Source: Streptomyces iranensis
GTDB taxonomy: Bacteria; Actinomycetota; Actinomycetes; Streptomycetales; Streptomycetaceae
Assembly: GCF_017874715.1 (NCBI RefSeq)
Contig: NZ_JAGGLR010000011.1
Location: 1 to 64,000, forward strand
Reading direction: 5' to 3'
DNA: 64,000 bases
Position numbers and translations under genes: made by a program. The notes below the pieces were generated by a model. That model worked only from the letters and a program-made list of their open reading frames with translations. It searched no databases and was not told where the DNA came from. Below, piece after piece: positions 25,066 to 32,660 of this stretch (its first letter is position 1; each line of letters begins with the position of its first letter).

Positions 25066-25163
25066 GGGCGGCTCGACGCCCGGGGCTGGATGGTGGATGG
25101 GGCCGGTGGCTGAATGCGCCCCGGGCCCCTGAAACGATGGCCGCGCCCTCCGAACGGTCGCGA

Positions 25164-25313
25164 TCAGAGGCGCTGAGGGCCTGCTGGGCTGTAGGAGCTG
25201 GAGATCCGCAGCAGGTCGATGTGCAGCCGCCTGGTCAGGGAGCGAGGACGGAGCGGGTGCGTCGGGCGCGAATGCCGACGGGCCCATGCCCGCGTGTCGT
25301 CAGTCCGGAACAT
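25164..25313 (-). pseudogene. Relic leader peptide with lost cysteine
   Basis: A minus-strand frame contains LTRRLHIDLLRISSSYSPAG before a TGA. It matches the leader family at R-R-x-x-I-D-L-L-R-I-S-S, but the position nine residues after Asp is Ser rather than Cys and the peptide runs on for seven residues. No suitable promoter lies 30-31 bases before an ATG and no minus-strand operon follows directly. Most likely a dead leader whose operon was lost. Confidence 0.5.
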
Positions 25314-25426
25314 CTCCACCGATCCCGTCATCGGGGTGCCGCGCGTCAGCGGGGTCGCCCACACTTTTGTCGGGTTGCCCATGGGCGTCGGGGAATATGC
25401 CGCGGCCCCGTCCGAGTTGACGATTG

Positions 25427-25453
25427 CGTGAGGTCACCGGCCTCACGTAGCGT
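25427..25453 (+). promoter_or_regulatory. Promoter with inverted repeat upstream of leader G
   Basis: CGTGAGG (25427-25433) and CCTCACG (25441-25447) form a perfect seven-base inverted repeat around TCACCGG, immediately followed by a -10 candidate TAGCGT (25448-25453). A protein bound here would cover the -35 region. This arrangement differs from the other leader promoters. Confidence 0.5.
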
Positions 25454-25506
25454 TCCGAGATATCAGCCAGGGCCCGAAGGCCCGTCGGACACGGGAACGG
25501 GAGGCG

Positions 25507-25629
25507 ATGGTGTCGCGGCCGATGACCTGTCCGCCCGCGCCGACTCCGGCCCTCGGCGAGGGTGTCCGCCTGTACTCCCGGCACCACATCGACCTGCTGC
25601 GCGTGGCCGGCGCGCTCTGTCGCCGCTGA
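25507..25629 (+). CDS. Leader peptide G
   Basis: A 40-residue peptide ending YSRHHIDLLRVAGALCRR. It has the family motif with Ile in place of Val, Cys nine residues after Asp, TGT codon and TGA stop. Unlike the other leaders it has a ribosome site, GGGAGG, just before the ATG (better spaced for the GTG that follows it) and an untranslated region of about 45 bases. It ends 78 bases before a monooxygenase gene. Confidence 0.8.
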   Translation: MVSRPMTCPPAPTPALGEGVRLYSRHHIDLLRVAGALCRR

Positions 25630-25707
25630 CCTGATCACCTCCAAGGACACCGCGCCCTCCCGATGGGGTGCGGTGATGACCCATGGCCGACCAGGGAGGC
25701 ACCCTTC

Positions 25708-26916
25708 GTGTCCGAGTCCTCATCCACCCCTCTGCATCTCGCCGTCGCCCTCGACGGGGCGGGCTGGCATCCGGCCGCATGGCGCGAGCCGCAGGCCCGG
25801 CCCCGGGAGCTGTTCGACCCGGCGTACTGGACCGATGTCGTCACCGAGGCCGAGCGCGGTCTGCTCGACTTCGTGACCTTCGAGGACGGGCTCTCGCTCC
25901 AGTCCTCGCACCGGACCGAGCCCGACGGCCGCACCGACCAGGTGCGCGGGCGGCTGGACGCGGTGCTCATCGCCTCCCGGGTCGCACCGCTGACCCGGCA
26001 CATCGGGCTGGTGCCGACCGTCGTCGCCACCCACACCGAGCCGTTCCACATTTCCAAGGCGATCGCCACGCTGGACTACGTCAGCACCGGCCGCGCCGGG
26101 CTGCGGATCCGGGTGTCCAGGCGGAGCCACGAGGCGGAACACATCGGCCGCCGCGCCATTCCCCGCTTCGGCCCCGGGGATCTGGACACCCCGGTGGTCC
26201 GGGAGCTGACCGCCGAGCTCTTCGAGGAAGCCGCCGACTACATCGAGGTGGTACGCCGCCTCTGGGACAGCTGGGAGGACGACGCCGAGATCCGGGACGT
26301 CGCCACCGGCCGCTTCATCGACCGCGACAAGCTGCACTACATCGACTTCGCGGGCAGGCACTTCAGCGTCAAGGGCCCCTCGATCACCCCCAGGCCACCT
26401 CAGGGACAGCCGGTCGTCAGCGCGCTGGCCCATCAGAGCGTGCCCTACCGGCTGGTGGCGACCTCCACCGACATCGGCTACATCACCCCGCACGACACGG
26501 ACCAGGCCCGCGCCACCGTCGCCGAGATCCGCGCCGCCCAGGCCGCGGCGGGACGCGCGGAGGAGCCCTTGCACGTCTTCGGCGACCTGGTGGTGTTCCT
26601 CGACGACGAACCCGGTGCCGCGGCCGCCCGCCTGGAGCGCCTGGACGCCCTCGCGGGCCGCCCGTACACCAGCGACGCCAAGGTGTTCACCGGCACCCCC
26701 GCACAGCTCGCGGAGCTGCTTCTGAGCTGGCAGCCGACCGGACTGTCGGGCTTCCGGCTGCGCCCCGGTGTGATCGGCCACGACCTCGAGGCGATCACCC
26801 GCGGCCTGGTGCCCGAACTCCAGCGCCGCGGCGCCTTCCGCCGGTCCTACGAGGCCGACACCCTGCGCGGGCTGCTGGGCCTCGCCCGCCCCGCCAACCG
26901 CTACGCCACCGTCTGA
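25708..26916 (+). CDS. LLM-class flavin-dependent oxidoreductase
   Basis: A 402-residue luciferase-like oxidoreductase. The GTG start has GGAGG nine bases upstream. Motifs include LDFVTFEDGLSL near residue 50, IGLVPTVVATHTEPFHISKA, TLDYVSTGRAGLRIRVSRRS, RLWDSWEDDAEIRDV and TDIGYITPHDTDQARATVAE. It is first in operon G under leader G and is followed after 19 bases by an NtaA-type gene. Part of the sulfur monooxygenase set by context; its cofactor (FMN or F420) is not evident. Confidence 0.85.
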   Translation: MSESSSTPLHLAVALDGAGWHPAAWREPQARPRELFDPAYWTDVVTEAERGLLDFVTFEDGLSLQSSHRTEPDGRTDQVRGRLDAVLIASRVAPLTRHIGLVPTVVATHTEPFHISKAIATLDYVSTGRAGLRIRVSRRSHEAEHIGRRAIPRFGPGDLDTPVVRELTAELFEEAADYIEVVRRLWDSWEDDAEIRDVATGRFIDRDKLHYIDFAGRHFSVKGPSITPRPPQGQPVVSALAHQSVPYRLVATSTDIGYITPHDTDQARATVAEIRAAQAAAGRAEEPLHVFGDLVVFLDDEPGAAAARLERLDALAGRPYTSDAKVFTGTPAQLAELLLSWQPTGLSGFRLRPGVIGHDLEAITRGLVPELQRRGAFRRSYEADTLRGLLGLARPANRYATV

Positions 26917-26935
26917 GCCGGAGGGACCACCGACC

Positions 26936-28312
26936 ATGAGTACACCGCTCAAGCAGATCCACCTGGCGGCCCACTTCCCCGGCGTCAACAACACCACGGT
27001 GTGGAGTGATCCGGCGGCGGGCAGCCATATCGAGTTCAGCTCGTTCGCACACTTCGCGCGGACCGCCGAGCGCGCCAAGTTCGACTTCCTGTTCCTCGCC
27101 GAAGGGCTGCGGCTGCGCGAACAGGGCGGCGAAATCTACGACTTGGACGTGGTGGGGCGGCCGGACACCTTCACCGTCCTGTCCGCGCTCGCCGCCGTCA
27201 CCGACCGCCTCGGCCTGACCGGCACCATCAACTCCACCTTCAACGAGCCCTACGAGGTGGCCCGCCAGTTCGCCAGCCTCGACCACCTGTCGGGCGGGCG
27301 CGCCGCGTGGAACGTCGTGACCTCGTGGGACGCCTTCACCGGGGAGAACTTCCGCCGCGGCGGCTTCCTCCCGCAGGACGAACGGTATTCCCGGGCCAAG
27401 GAGTTCCTGGCCACCGCCACCGAGCTGTTCGACTCCTGGCGGGGCGACGAGATCGTCGCCGACCAGGCATCCGGCACCTTCCTCGACGACGCGCGGGCCG
27501 GTGCCTTCGCCCATCAGGGACAGCACTTCGACATCGCCGGGCAGTTCAACGTCCCGCGCAGCCCGCAGGGCCGCCCGGTGATCTTCCAGGCCGGTGACTC
27601 CGAGGAAGGCCGGGAGTTCGCCGCGGCCGGCGCCGACGCCATCTTCAGCCGGTACAGCACCTTGAAGGAGGGGCAGGCGTTCTACACGGACGTCAAAGGC
27701 CGCCTCGCCCGCCACGGCCGCACCCACGACCAGCTGCTGATCCTGCCCGCGGCCACCTTCGTCCTCGGCGACACCGACGCCGAGGCGCGGGAGCTGGCCC
27801 ACGAGGTTCGCCGCCAACAGGTCAGCGGCGCCACCGCGATCAAACACCTGGAGTTCGTCTGGAACCGGGACCTGTCCTCGTACGACCCGGACGGCCCGCT
27901 GCCCGACATCGACCCCGACACCGGTGAGCACACCATCGCCCGCGGCCGCGCCCAGGTGCGGATGTACCGCGATCCGCTGGCCGTCGCCCGGGAGTGGCGG
28001 GAGCTGGCGGCGGCGAACAAGTGGTCCATCCGTGACCTGGTCATCGAGACCGGTAGCCGCCAGTCCTTCATCGGCTCCCCGGCCACGGTCGCCGAGATCA
28101 TCAACTCCTTCGTCCAGGCCGATGCCAGTGACGGCTTCATCCTGGTACCGCACATCACCCCCGGCGGGCTGGACGTCTTCGCGGACACCGTCGTCCCGCT
28201 GCTGCAGGAGCGCGGTGTGTTCCGCACCGAGTACGAGGGCACGACCCTGCGCGACCATCTCGGTCTGGCCCACCCCGGCACCGAGTCGCACCAGGACCGG
28301 GTCGCGTCATGA
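26936..28312 (+). CDS. NtaA/SnaA/DszA-family FMN-dependent monooxygenase
   Basis: A 458-residue monooxygenase. It opens with KQIHLAAHFPGVNNTTVWSD and carries KFDFLFLAEGLRLREQ, STFNEPYEVARQFASLDHLS, WNVVTSWDAFTGENFRRGG, PRSPQGRPVIFQAGDSEEG and GTTLRDHLGLAHPG. Length is normal for the NtaA branch. The stop overlaps the start of a small gene remnant (ATGA). Ribosome site GGAGG lies nine bases upstream of the ATG. Likely an FMNH2-dependent oxygenase for a sulfur compound. Confidence 0.9.
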   Translation: MSTPLKQIHLAAHFPGVNNTTVWSDPAAGSHIEFSSFAHFARTAERAKFDFLFLAEGLRLREQGGEIYDLDVVGRPDTFTVLSALAAVTDRLGLTGTINSTFNEPYEVARQFASLDHLSGGRAAWNVVTSWDAFTGENFRRGGFLPQDERYSRAKEFLATATELFDSWRGDEIVADQASGTFLDDARAGAFAHQGQHFDIAGQFNVPRSPQGRPVIFQAGDSEEGREFAAAGADAIFSRYSTLKEGQAFYTDVKGRLARHGRTHDQLLILPAATFVLGDTDAEARELAHEVRRQQVSGATAIKHLEFVWNRDLSSYDPDGPLPDIDPDTGEHTIARGRAQVRMYRDPLAVAREWRELAAANKWSIRDLVIETGSRQSFIGSPATVAEIINSFVQADASDGFILVPHITPGGLDVFADTVVPLLQERGVFRTEYEGTTLRDHLGLAHPGTESHQDRVAS

Positions 28313-28404
28313 AGTTCCTGGCCATCACCCTCAGCCGCTGGGAGGCATACGGCCACGGCCCCGCCCGCGCCGTGCTCGGCGCCGGGACACCCGCCGACCG
28401 CTGA
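28309..28404 (+). pseudogene. Remnant of an LLM-class monooxygenase
   Basis: A 31-residue frame starting at an ATGA overlap: MKFLAITLSRWEAYGHGPAR followed by AVLGAGTPADR. MKFLAITL is the first strand of a monooxygenase family, and WEAYGHGPARAVLGAGT resembles an internal segment of the same family, so a large internal deletion has joined the two. It cannot encode a working enzyme. It lies in the decaying stretch of operon G. Confidence 0.6.
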
Positions 28405-28418
28405 GGAGAACCCCGACC

Positions 28419-29144
28419 ATGTCCGGCATCCCCCTCGCAGTCCTCGACGTCGTGCCCATCTCCTCCGGCTCCACCGCCGCCGAGGCGCTGCGCAACAGCG
28501 TCGACCTCGTCCAGCGGACGGAGCGGTTCGGCTACGCCCGCTACTGGTTCGCCGAACACCACCTCAACCCGGGCGTGGCCGGGACCTCGCCCGCCGTCGT
28601 CCTGGCCTCGACCGCCTCCGCCACCTCCACGATCCGCCTCGGCTCCGGGGCCGTACAGCTGGGCCATCGCACCGCCCTGTCCACCGTCGACGCACCGCCC
28701 ACCACGACCCCCGTCATCGACGGACGCACCCCGAACGGCCTGCCCGTCGACATCCTCGCGCTCCTGCGCGGCGACTACCGCTCCGCCGAGGGCGTCGAAG
28801 CACACGCGATCCCCGGCGAAGGCGCCGATGTGCAGGTGTGGATCCTCGGCAGCAGCGGCGGGCGGAGCGCCCAGGTCGCGGGCCGGGGCGGTCTGCGCTT
28901 CGCCGCCGACTACCACGTCAGCCCGGCCACCGTCCTGGAGGCCACCGAGGCGTACCGCGCCGCGTTCGGCCGAGGGCGCCATTCCCTTCCCCGGCCCCGA
29001 ACAGGCCCGCGCCCAACACTGGTCCGACGCGGACTCCAGGAGGCCACCGGCGCGGACGAGCCGCTCATCACCACCATCACCCACCGCCACGCCGACCGGG
29101 TGCGCTCCTATGAACTGCTCGCCGAGGAGTGGCGACGCCGCTGA
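28419..29144 (+). pseudogene. Internally deleted LLM-class monooxygenase
   Basis: A 241-residue open frame with a good start (GGAGAA upstream) and a clear MsnO8-like N-terminus, YARYWFAEHHLNPGVAGTSP and TIRLGSGAVQLGHRTALSTV. The family normally continues into a conserved glycine-rich segment and is about 350-380 residues long; here that segment is missing after residue 90. Near the C-terminus a stretch RGRHSLPRPRTG is frame-shifted: the alternative frame reads GAIPFPGPEQARAQHWSDAD, as expected for the family. The end, LITTITHRHADRVRSYELLA, is again in frame. Multiple deletions and shifts argue that it is inactive. Confidence 0.72.
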
Positions 29145-29200
29145 GCCGAGACCGAGACGGATACGGACGGCGGAAGCGCACCGGTGTCTGGTAGGTGGAA

Positions 29201-29264
29201 GACGGGTCCTGGGGCGGGGTGGTTCAGGGTGAACGCCACCGAGAGATGGACCAACGGCTGTCCG
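29201..29264 (-). pseudogene. Short aldo/keto reductase fragment
   Basis: The minus strand reads QPLVHLSVAFTLNHPAPGPV, which matches LSLIHLSLAFVLEHPAV in the aldo/keto reductase at 14358-15404 at about ten of fifteen positions. Nothing else of the gene is visible. It lies just downstream of the SsuD-like gene, so operon E may once have ended with a reductase like operon C. Confidence 0.4.
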
Positions 29265-29273
29265 GCAGGCCGG

Positions 29274-30347
29274 TTACGGGGCGGAATCGCGCAGCAGGGG
29301 AAGCAGTTGGTCACCGATCCGGCCGATCTCCTGCTTGTAGGGGGTGTCGGACAGGACGAAGTGGGTGATGCCGAGCTTGCGGTAGCCGTGCAGTGCGCGG
29401 GCGACGTCGTCGGCGGAGCCGACCAGCCAGGTGGTCCCCGCTCCGCCAGCGCCGAACTTGCCCGGGGTGGTGTACAGGCACGTGTCGAGCACCTCTCCGC
29501 GCTGGGCGAGGTCGAAGAGCCGCTGTTGTCCGACCGCCGTCCTGCGATTCCCCGTCCACGTGGTCTCACCGGCGGCGGATGCCATCTTCGCCACCTTCTC
29601 CTCGGCGGCATGCCATGCCTCCTCGGTGGTGTCGCGCACCAGTGTCGTGATCCGCAGCCCGAACTCCAGTGGCTTGTGCCGTCGGCCCACCTGCTCGCTC
29701 AGCGTCTTGAGCCGGTCGACGCGTTCGGCGATCCCGTCGAGTGGTTCACCCCAGAACAGCTGGACATCGGCCTCGGCCGCCGACACCCGCTCGGCGGCCG
29801 GGGACGCGCCGCCGAAGTAGAGCGTCGGATGTGTCCTCCCGCCGGTCGGGTACGGGCGTGGCGCGACGGTTGAGCCGGTGACCTGGAAGTGCTCGCCGTG
29901 GAAGGTGACGTCCTCCTCGGTCCACAGACGCCGCACGAGGTGCAGGAACTCCTGCGTGCGGGCGTACCGTTGCGGGGGTTCGATATTGGTGTCGCCGTAG
30001 GCGGCCGGGTTGTCCAGCCCGCTGACGATGTTGACGAGGACGCGTCCCCGGCTGAGCTGGTCGAGCGTGGCCGCCGCACTGGCGAAGTTCGCCGGGTGCC
30101 AGTAGCCGGGACGGATCGCGATCAAGGGTTTGAACGTCGTGGTCCGGGCGGCCAGCGCCGTGGCGACGGTGAAGGTGTCCGGGCGTCCCCATCCGGTGCC
30201 GAGCAGGGCCCCGCTCCAGCCGTGACCCTCTGCCGATCGGGCAAGGTCGGTCGAGTACTCGATGGACCCCCAGCCCGATGTCGTGTCGTCGCCGCGGTGG
30301 CCCGGTTCGACGGTGTTGGGTATGTACCAGAGAAATTCCAGGCTCAT
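29274..30347 (-). CDS. SsuD-like alkanesulfonate monooxygenase
   Basis: A 357-residue SsuD homologue. Features are LEFLWYIPNTVEPGHRGDDT, TFKPLIAIRPGYWHPANFAS, RVLVNIVSGLDNPAAYGD, TLYFGGASPAAERVSA, DVQLFWGEPLDGIAERVD and TGNRRTAVGQQRLFDLAQRG. Its sequence differs clearly from the SsuD at 4512-5612, so substrate range probably differs. It is the only structural gene of operon E, 123 bases after leader E, and has no dedicated transporter or reductase. It depends on FMNH2 and oxygen as the family does. Confidence 0.9.
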   Translation of the reverse strand: MSLEFLWYIPNTVEPGHRGDDTTSGWGSIEYSTDLARSAEGHGWSGALLGTGWGRPDTFTVATALAARTTTFKPLIAIRPGYWHPANFASAAATLDQLSRGRVLVNIVSGLDNPAAYGDTNIEPPQRYARTQEFLHLVRRLWTEEDVTFHGEHFQVTGSTVAPRPYPTGGRTHPTLYFGGASPAAERVSAAEADVQLFWGEPLDGIAERVDRLKTLSEQVGRRHKPLEFGLRITTLVRDTTEEAWHAAEEKVAKMASAAGETTWTGNRRTAVGQQRLFDLAQRGEVLDTCLYTTPGKFGAGGAGTTWLVGSADDVARALHGYRKLGITHFVLSDTPYKQEIGRIGDQLLPLLRDSAP

Positions 30348-30470
30348 GATGCTTCCGATCGCTGCTTGCCCGGTGTCGGCACGACACGAGCCAGGACGGT
30401 CATGGCGGGTCGGGCCAGTTGGTTCGTGTCTGGCTGAGTGGCGGCGCAGTGGAGGGGAATGGATGCGGGA

Positions 30471-30542
30471 TCAACACTGCGCGCTGGACACGCGGAGGAG
30501 GTCGACACAACGCTCGCTCGTAAGGAGCAGGACCTCACACAT
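30471..30542 (-). CDS. Leader peptide E of the ssuD-like gene
   Basis: A 23-residue peptide, MCEVLLLTSE then RCVDLLRVSSAQC. Cys is the last residue, nine after Asp, encoded TGT and followed by TGA. The ATG lies 30 bases from TTGACA. It is nearly identical in its core to leader F, which diverges from it 164 bases away, suggesting local duplication. Confidence 0.85.
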   Translation of the reverse strand: MCEVLLLTSERCVDLLRVSSAQC

Positions 30543-30549
30543 GTGATCG

Positions 30550-30578
30550 AGTCTCGGTGTGCGTGTTGAGAATGTCAA
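30550..30578 (-). promoter_or_regulatory. Putative leaderless promoter for operon E
   Basis: On the minus strand TTGACA (30578-30573) and GAGACT (30555-30550) are 17 bases apart, and the leader E ATG follows seven bases later. The consensus -35 makes this a strong candidate. Confidence 0.58.
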
Positions 30579-30670
30579 TGTGTCCCCTGGGCCCCGGCCC
30601 GACGTCGTCAGCTGCGATGAGGACGGCCGTGGCCCCGCGGCGGTTTACCCGTCCGTATGACAAGACGTGG

Positions 30671-30700
30671 TTGACAGGGTGGCGGGCCATCACGGAATCT
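30671..30700 (+). promoter_or_regulatory. Putative leaderless promoter for operon F
   Basis: TTGACA (30671-30676) and GAATCT (30695-30700) are 18 bases apart; the leader F ATG starts six bases after. This is back-to-back with the operon E promoter. Confidence 0.58.
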
Positions 30701-30706
30701 CTGCCC

Positions 30707-30778
30707 ATGGTTTCGGATCCGCTGCTGACCAGCGAACGCTGCGTCGACCTGCTCCGGGTTTGCAGCGCGCGGTGTTGA
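30707..30778 (+). CDS. Leader peptide F of the dpp-type operon
   Basis: A 23-residue peptide, MVSDPLLTSE then RCVDLLRVCSARC. Cys is the last residue, nine after Asp, with TGT codon and TGA stop; two internal Cys use TGC. It precedes the binding-protein gene by 253 bases, the longest gap of the intact set, leaving room for an RNA structure. Confidence 0.85.
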   Translation: MVSDPLLTSERCVDLLRVCSARC

Positions 30779-30829
30779 TGGGCCGGGCCGTTTGCGCCCG
30801 CCCGGGAGTTTGATTCCCGATTTTTCACC

Positions 30830-30848
30830 CATCTCGTTCACCGAGATG
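30830..30848 (+). other. Hairpin in the leader F gap
   Basis: CATCTCG (30830-30836) pairs with CGAGATG (30842-30848) around five bases, 52 bases after the leader F stop. No U-tract follows, so it is more likely part of an anti-terminator or a ribosome-sensitive structure than a simple terminator. The rest of 30779-31031 shows no gene. Confidence 0.35.
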
Positions 30849-31031
30849 CGGATTTCGCCCCGATGTGGCCTGCCATCCCTTTCACCTGAGGGCACAGTCG
30901 AAGAGAAGTGTGCTGCCCAGTCTCTGTTCTGATCGGGCTTGTCGCCGTCTCGAGTTCATGTGGACCTCCGCGTCCGCTCTTGTCCGGCAGCGCCCATCAA
31001 CACCATGTTCCTGGAAGGAAATCCCGCTGCC

Positions 31032-32657
31032 ATGAAGCTCTCCCAACGCCGGGCGCTTTCGCCCCACGGCGCCGCCCTGGCGACAGCGGTCCTGCTGCTC
31101 TCGGCCTGCAGCGGCGGCACCCAGAACACCGCGAACTCGTCGGGTGACGCGGGGAAGCCACAGTACGGCGGCACACTGAAGTTCTACGACCCGGTGAACT
31201 ACAAGGCCTGGCAGATAACGAACACCTTGTGGTCGAACAGCAACGTGACCACGAACCTCGCCGACCGGCTGACGTGGCAGAATCCGAAGACCGGGAAGAT
31301 CGAGCCGTGGCTCGCCGAGAGCTGGACGGTCAGCCCGGACCATCTGAAGTACACATTCAAGATCCGCTCCGGTGTGACGTTCAGCGATGGCAGCAGGCTG
31401 GACGCCAAGGTGGTCAAGCACAACCTCGACCAGCACGCCTTCGGGGACAAGAAACTCGGCGTGGCACCGGACGAGTTCTTCGCGAACTACGTCGGCACGA
31501 AAGCTGTCGACCCGCGGACCGTCCAGGTCAGGCTGTCGAAGCCCAATGCCGGATTCCTCCAGGTCCTCTCGATCTACCGGACCGGCATTCTGGCCGAGTC
31601 GTATCTCAAGAAGAACTGGAACGACAAGGGCAAGCTCACCAGCCTGATCGGATCGGGCCCGTTTGTCGTCGCCGGCGGCAATGGCACGACCAACGTGGCG
31701 CTCAAGCGCCGCGACGACTATGACTGGGCGCCGAAGGGCTTCAAGCACCAGGGCAAGGCGTATCTGTCGGAAATCCGATACACGACGGTGCCGGAGCAGA
31801 GCACCGCCGTGGGCGCCCTGCAGTCGCAACAAGCCGACGTCGTGCGCAATATCGCGCCCGATGACGAGGAAACGGTCAAAGGCTTCGGCGGTCAGGTCAA
31901 GGCATTCCCGGCGCAGGGTGAGAGCAACCAACTCCACATCTCCCTGGCGGCGAACGCCCCCACCCGGAACCTCGAGGTGCGGCGCGCGCTCCAGGCGGCG
32001 ACCGACCGAAAGGAAATCAACGACATCGCGCTCTCGCCCAGTTACGGGGTCGCCAAGAGCATCCTCGTCCACGGCACGCCGAAGGCGCCGGACGGCAGCC
32101 CGTATCTGACATACGACCCTGCCAAGGCCAAGCGGCTTCTGGAGGCGGCCGGCTGGAAGTCCGGATCCGACGGAATCCGGAGGAAGAACGGCAAGCGGCT
32201 CTCGTTCACGCTCTATGTCACGCCGTACTACCAGGTTTCCCAAGCCGTGGTGGAAGTGCTGCAGTCGCAGTGGAAGAAGGTGGGGGCCGAGGTGAAACTC
32301 AAGAGCCCGTCGATGAGTCAGTACGAGGCGGAGATCGGCAAGAACACCGTCTTCGCCCAGGGCCAGCTCTCCCGCGCCGAGCCTGATGTGCTCCGCTCCG
32401 AGTGGCACAGCGACCTGACCAACGCGACGTACACCCAGCTCCCCGAACTGAACAAGCTGCTCCAGGCCCAGGTCGCCGAGTTCGACCAGACGAAGCGTAC
32501 GGCGGACATCAAGGCCGTCCAGGACTATGTCCTCAAAAACGCCCTCGCCATTCCGCTGTACGACGAGACGCAGGTCTTCGGCCTGCGGTCGAACGTCCAG
32601 GACTTCCAGACCGAGGCCGTGGCCCGGTCGCAGTTCTACAACACCTGGTTGTCCTGA
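31032..32657 (+). CDS. Peptide/nickel-type ABC transporter substrate-binding lipoprotein
   Basis: A 541-residue family 5 (DppA/OppA-like) binding lipoprotein. ATG 31032 gives a signal peptide with ALATAVLLLSAC as lipobox; a longer frame from 30939 lacks signal features. Mature motifs are GGTLKFYDPVNYKAWQI, WLAESWTVSPDHLKYTFKIR and GVTFSDGSRLDAKVVKHNLD. It heads an operon with two permeases, a fused ATPase and seven oxidoreductases. In sulfur-controlled operons such transporters can import organosulfur compounds or glutathione-like peptides; the ligand here is inferred only. Confidence 0.9.
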   Translation: MKLSQRRALSPHGAALATAVLLLSACSGGTQNTANSSGDAGKPQYGGTLKFYDPVNYKAWQITNTLWSNSNVTTNLADRLTWQNPKTGKIEPWLAESWTVSPDHLKYTFKIRSGVTFSDGSRLDAKVVKHNLDQHAFGDKKLGVAPDEFFANYVGTKAVDPRTVQVRLSKPNAGFLQVLSIYRTGILAESYLKKNWNDKGKLTSLIGSGPFVVAGGNGTTNVALKRRDDYDWAPKGFKHQGKAYLSEIRYTTVPEQSTAVGALQSQQADVVRNIAPDDEETVKGFGGQVKAFPAQGESNQLHISLAANAPTRNLEVRRALQAATDRKEINDIALSPSYGVAKSILVHGTPKAPDGSPYLTYDPAKAKRLLEAAGWKSGSDGIRRKNGKRLSFTLYVTPYYQVSQAVVEVLQSQWKKVGAEVKLKSPSMSQYEAEIGKNTVFAQGQLSRAEPDVLRSEWHSDLTNATYTQLPELNKLLQAQVAEFDQTKRTADIKAVQDYVLKNALAIPLYDETQVFGLRSNVQDFQTEAVARSQFYNTWLS

Positions 32658-32660
32658 CTC

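Noticed and set aside
23451..30828. A second peptide family reading QHCALxTRxRST near the leaders
   Set aside because: These are reverse-complement readings of leaders D, E and F; the similarity is inherited from the true leader coding strands.
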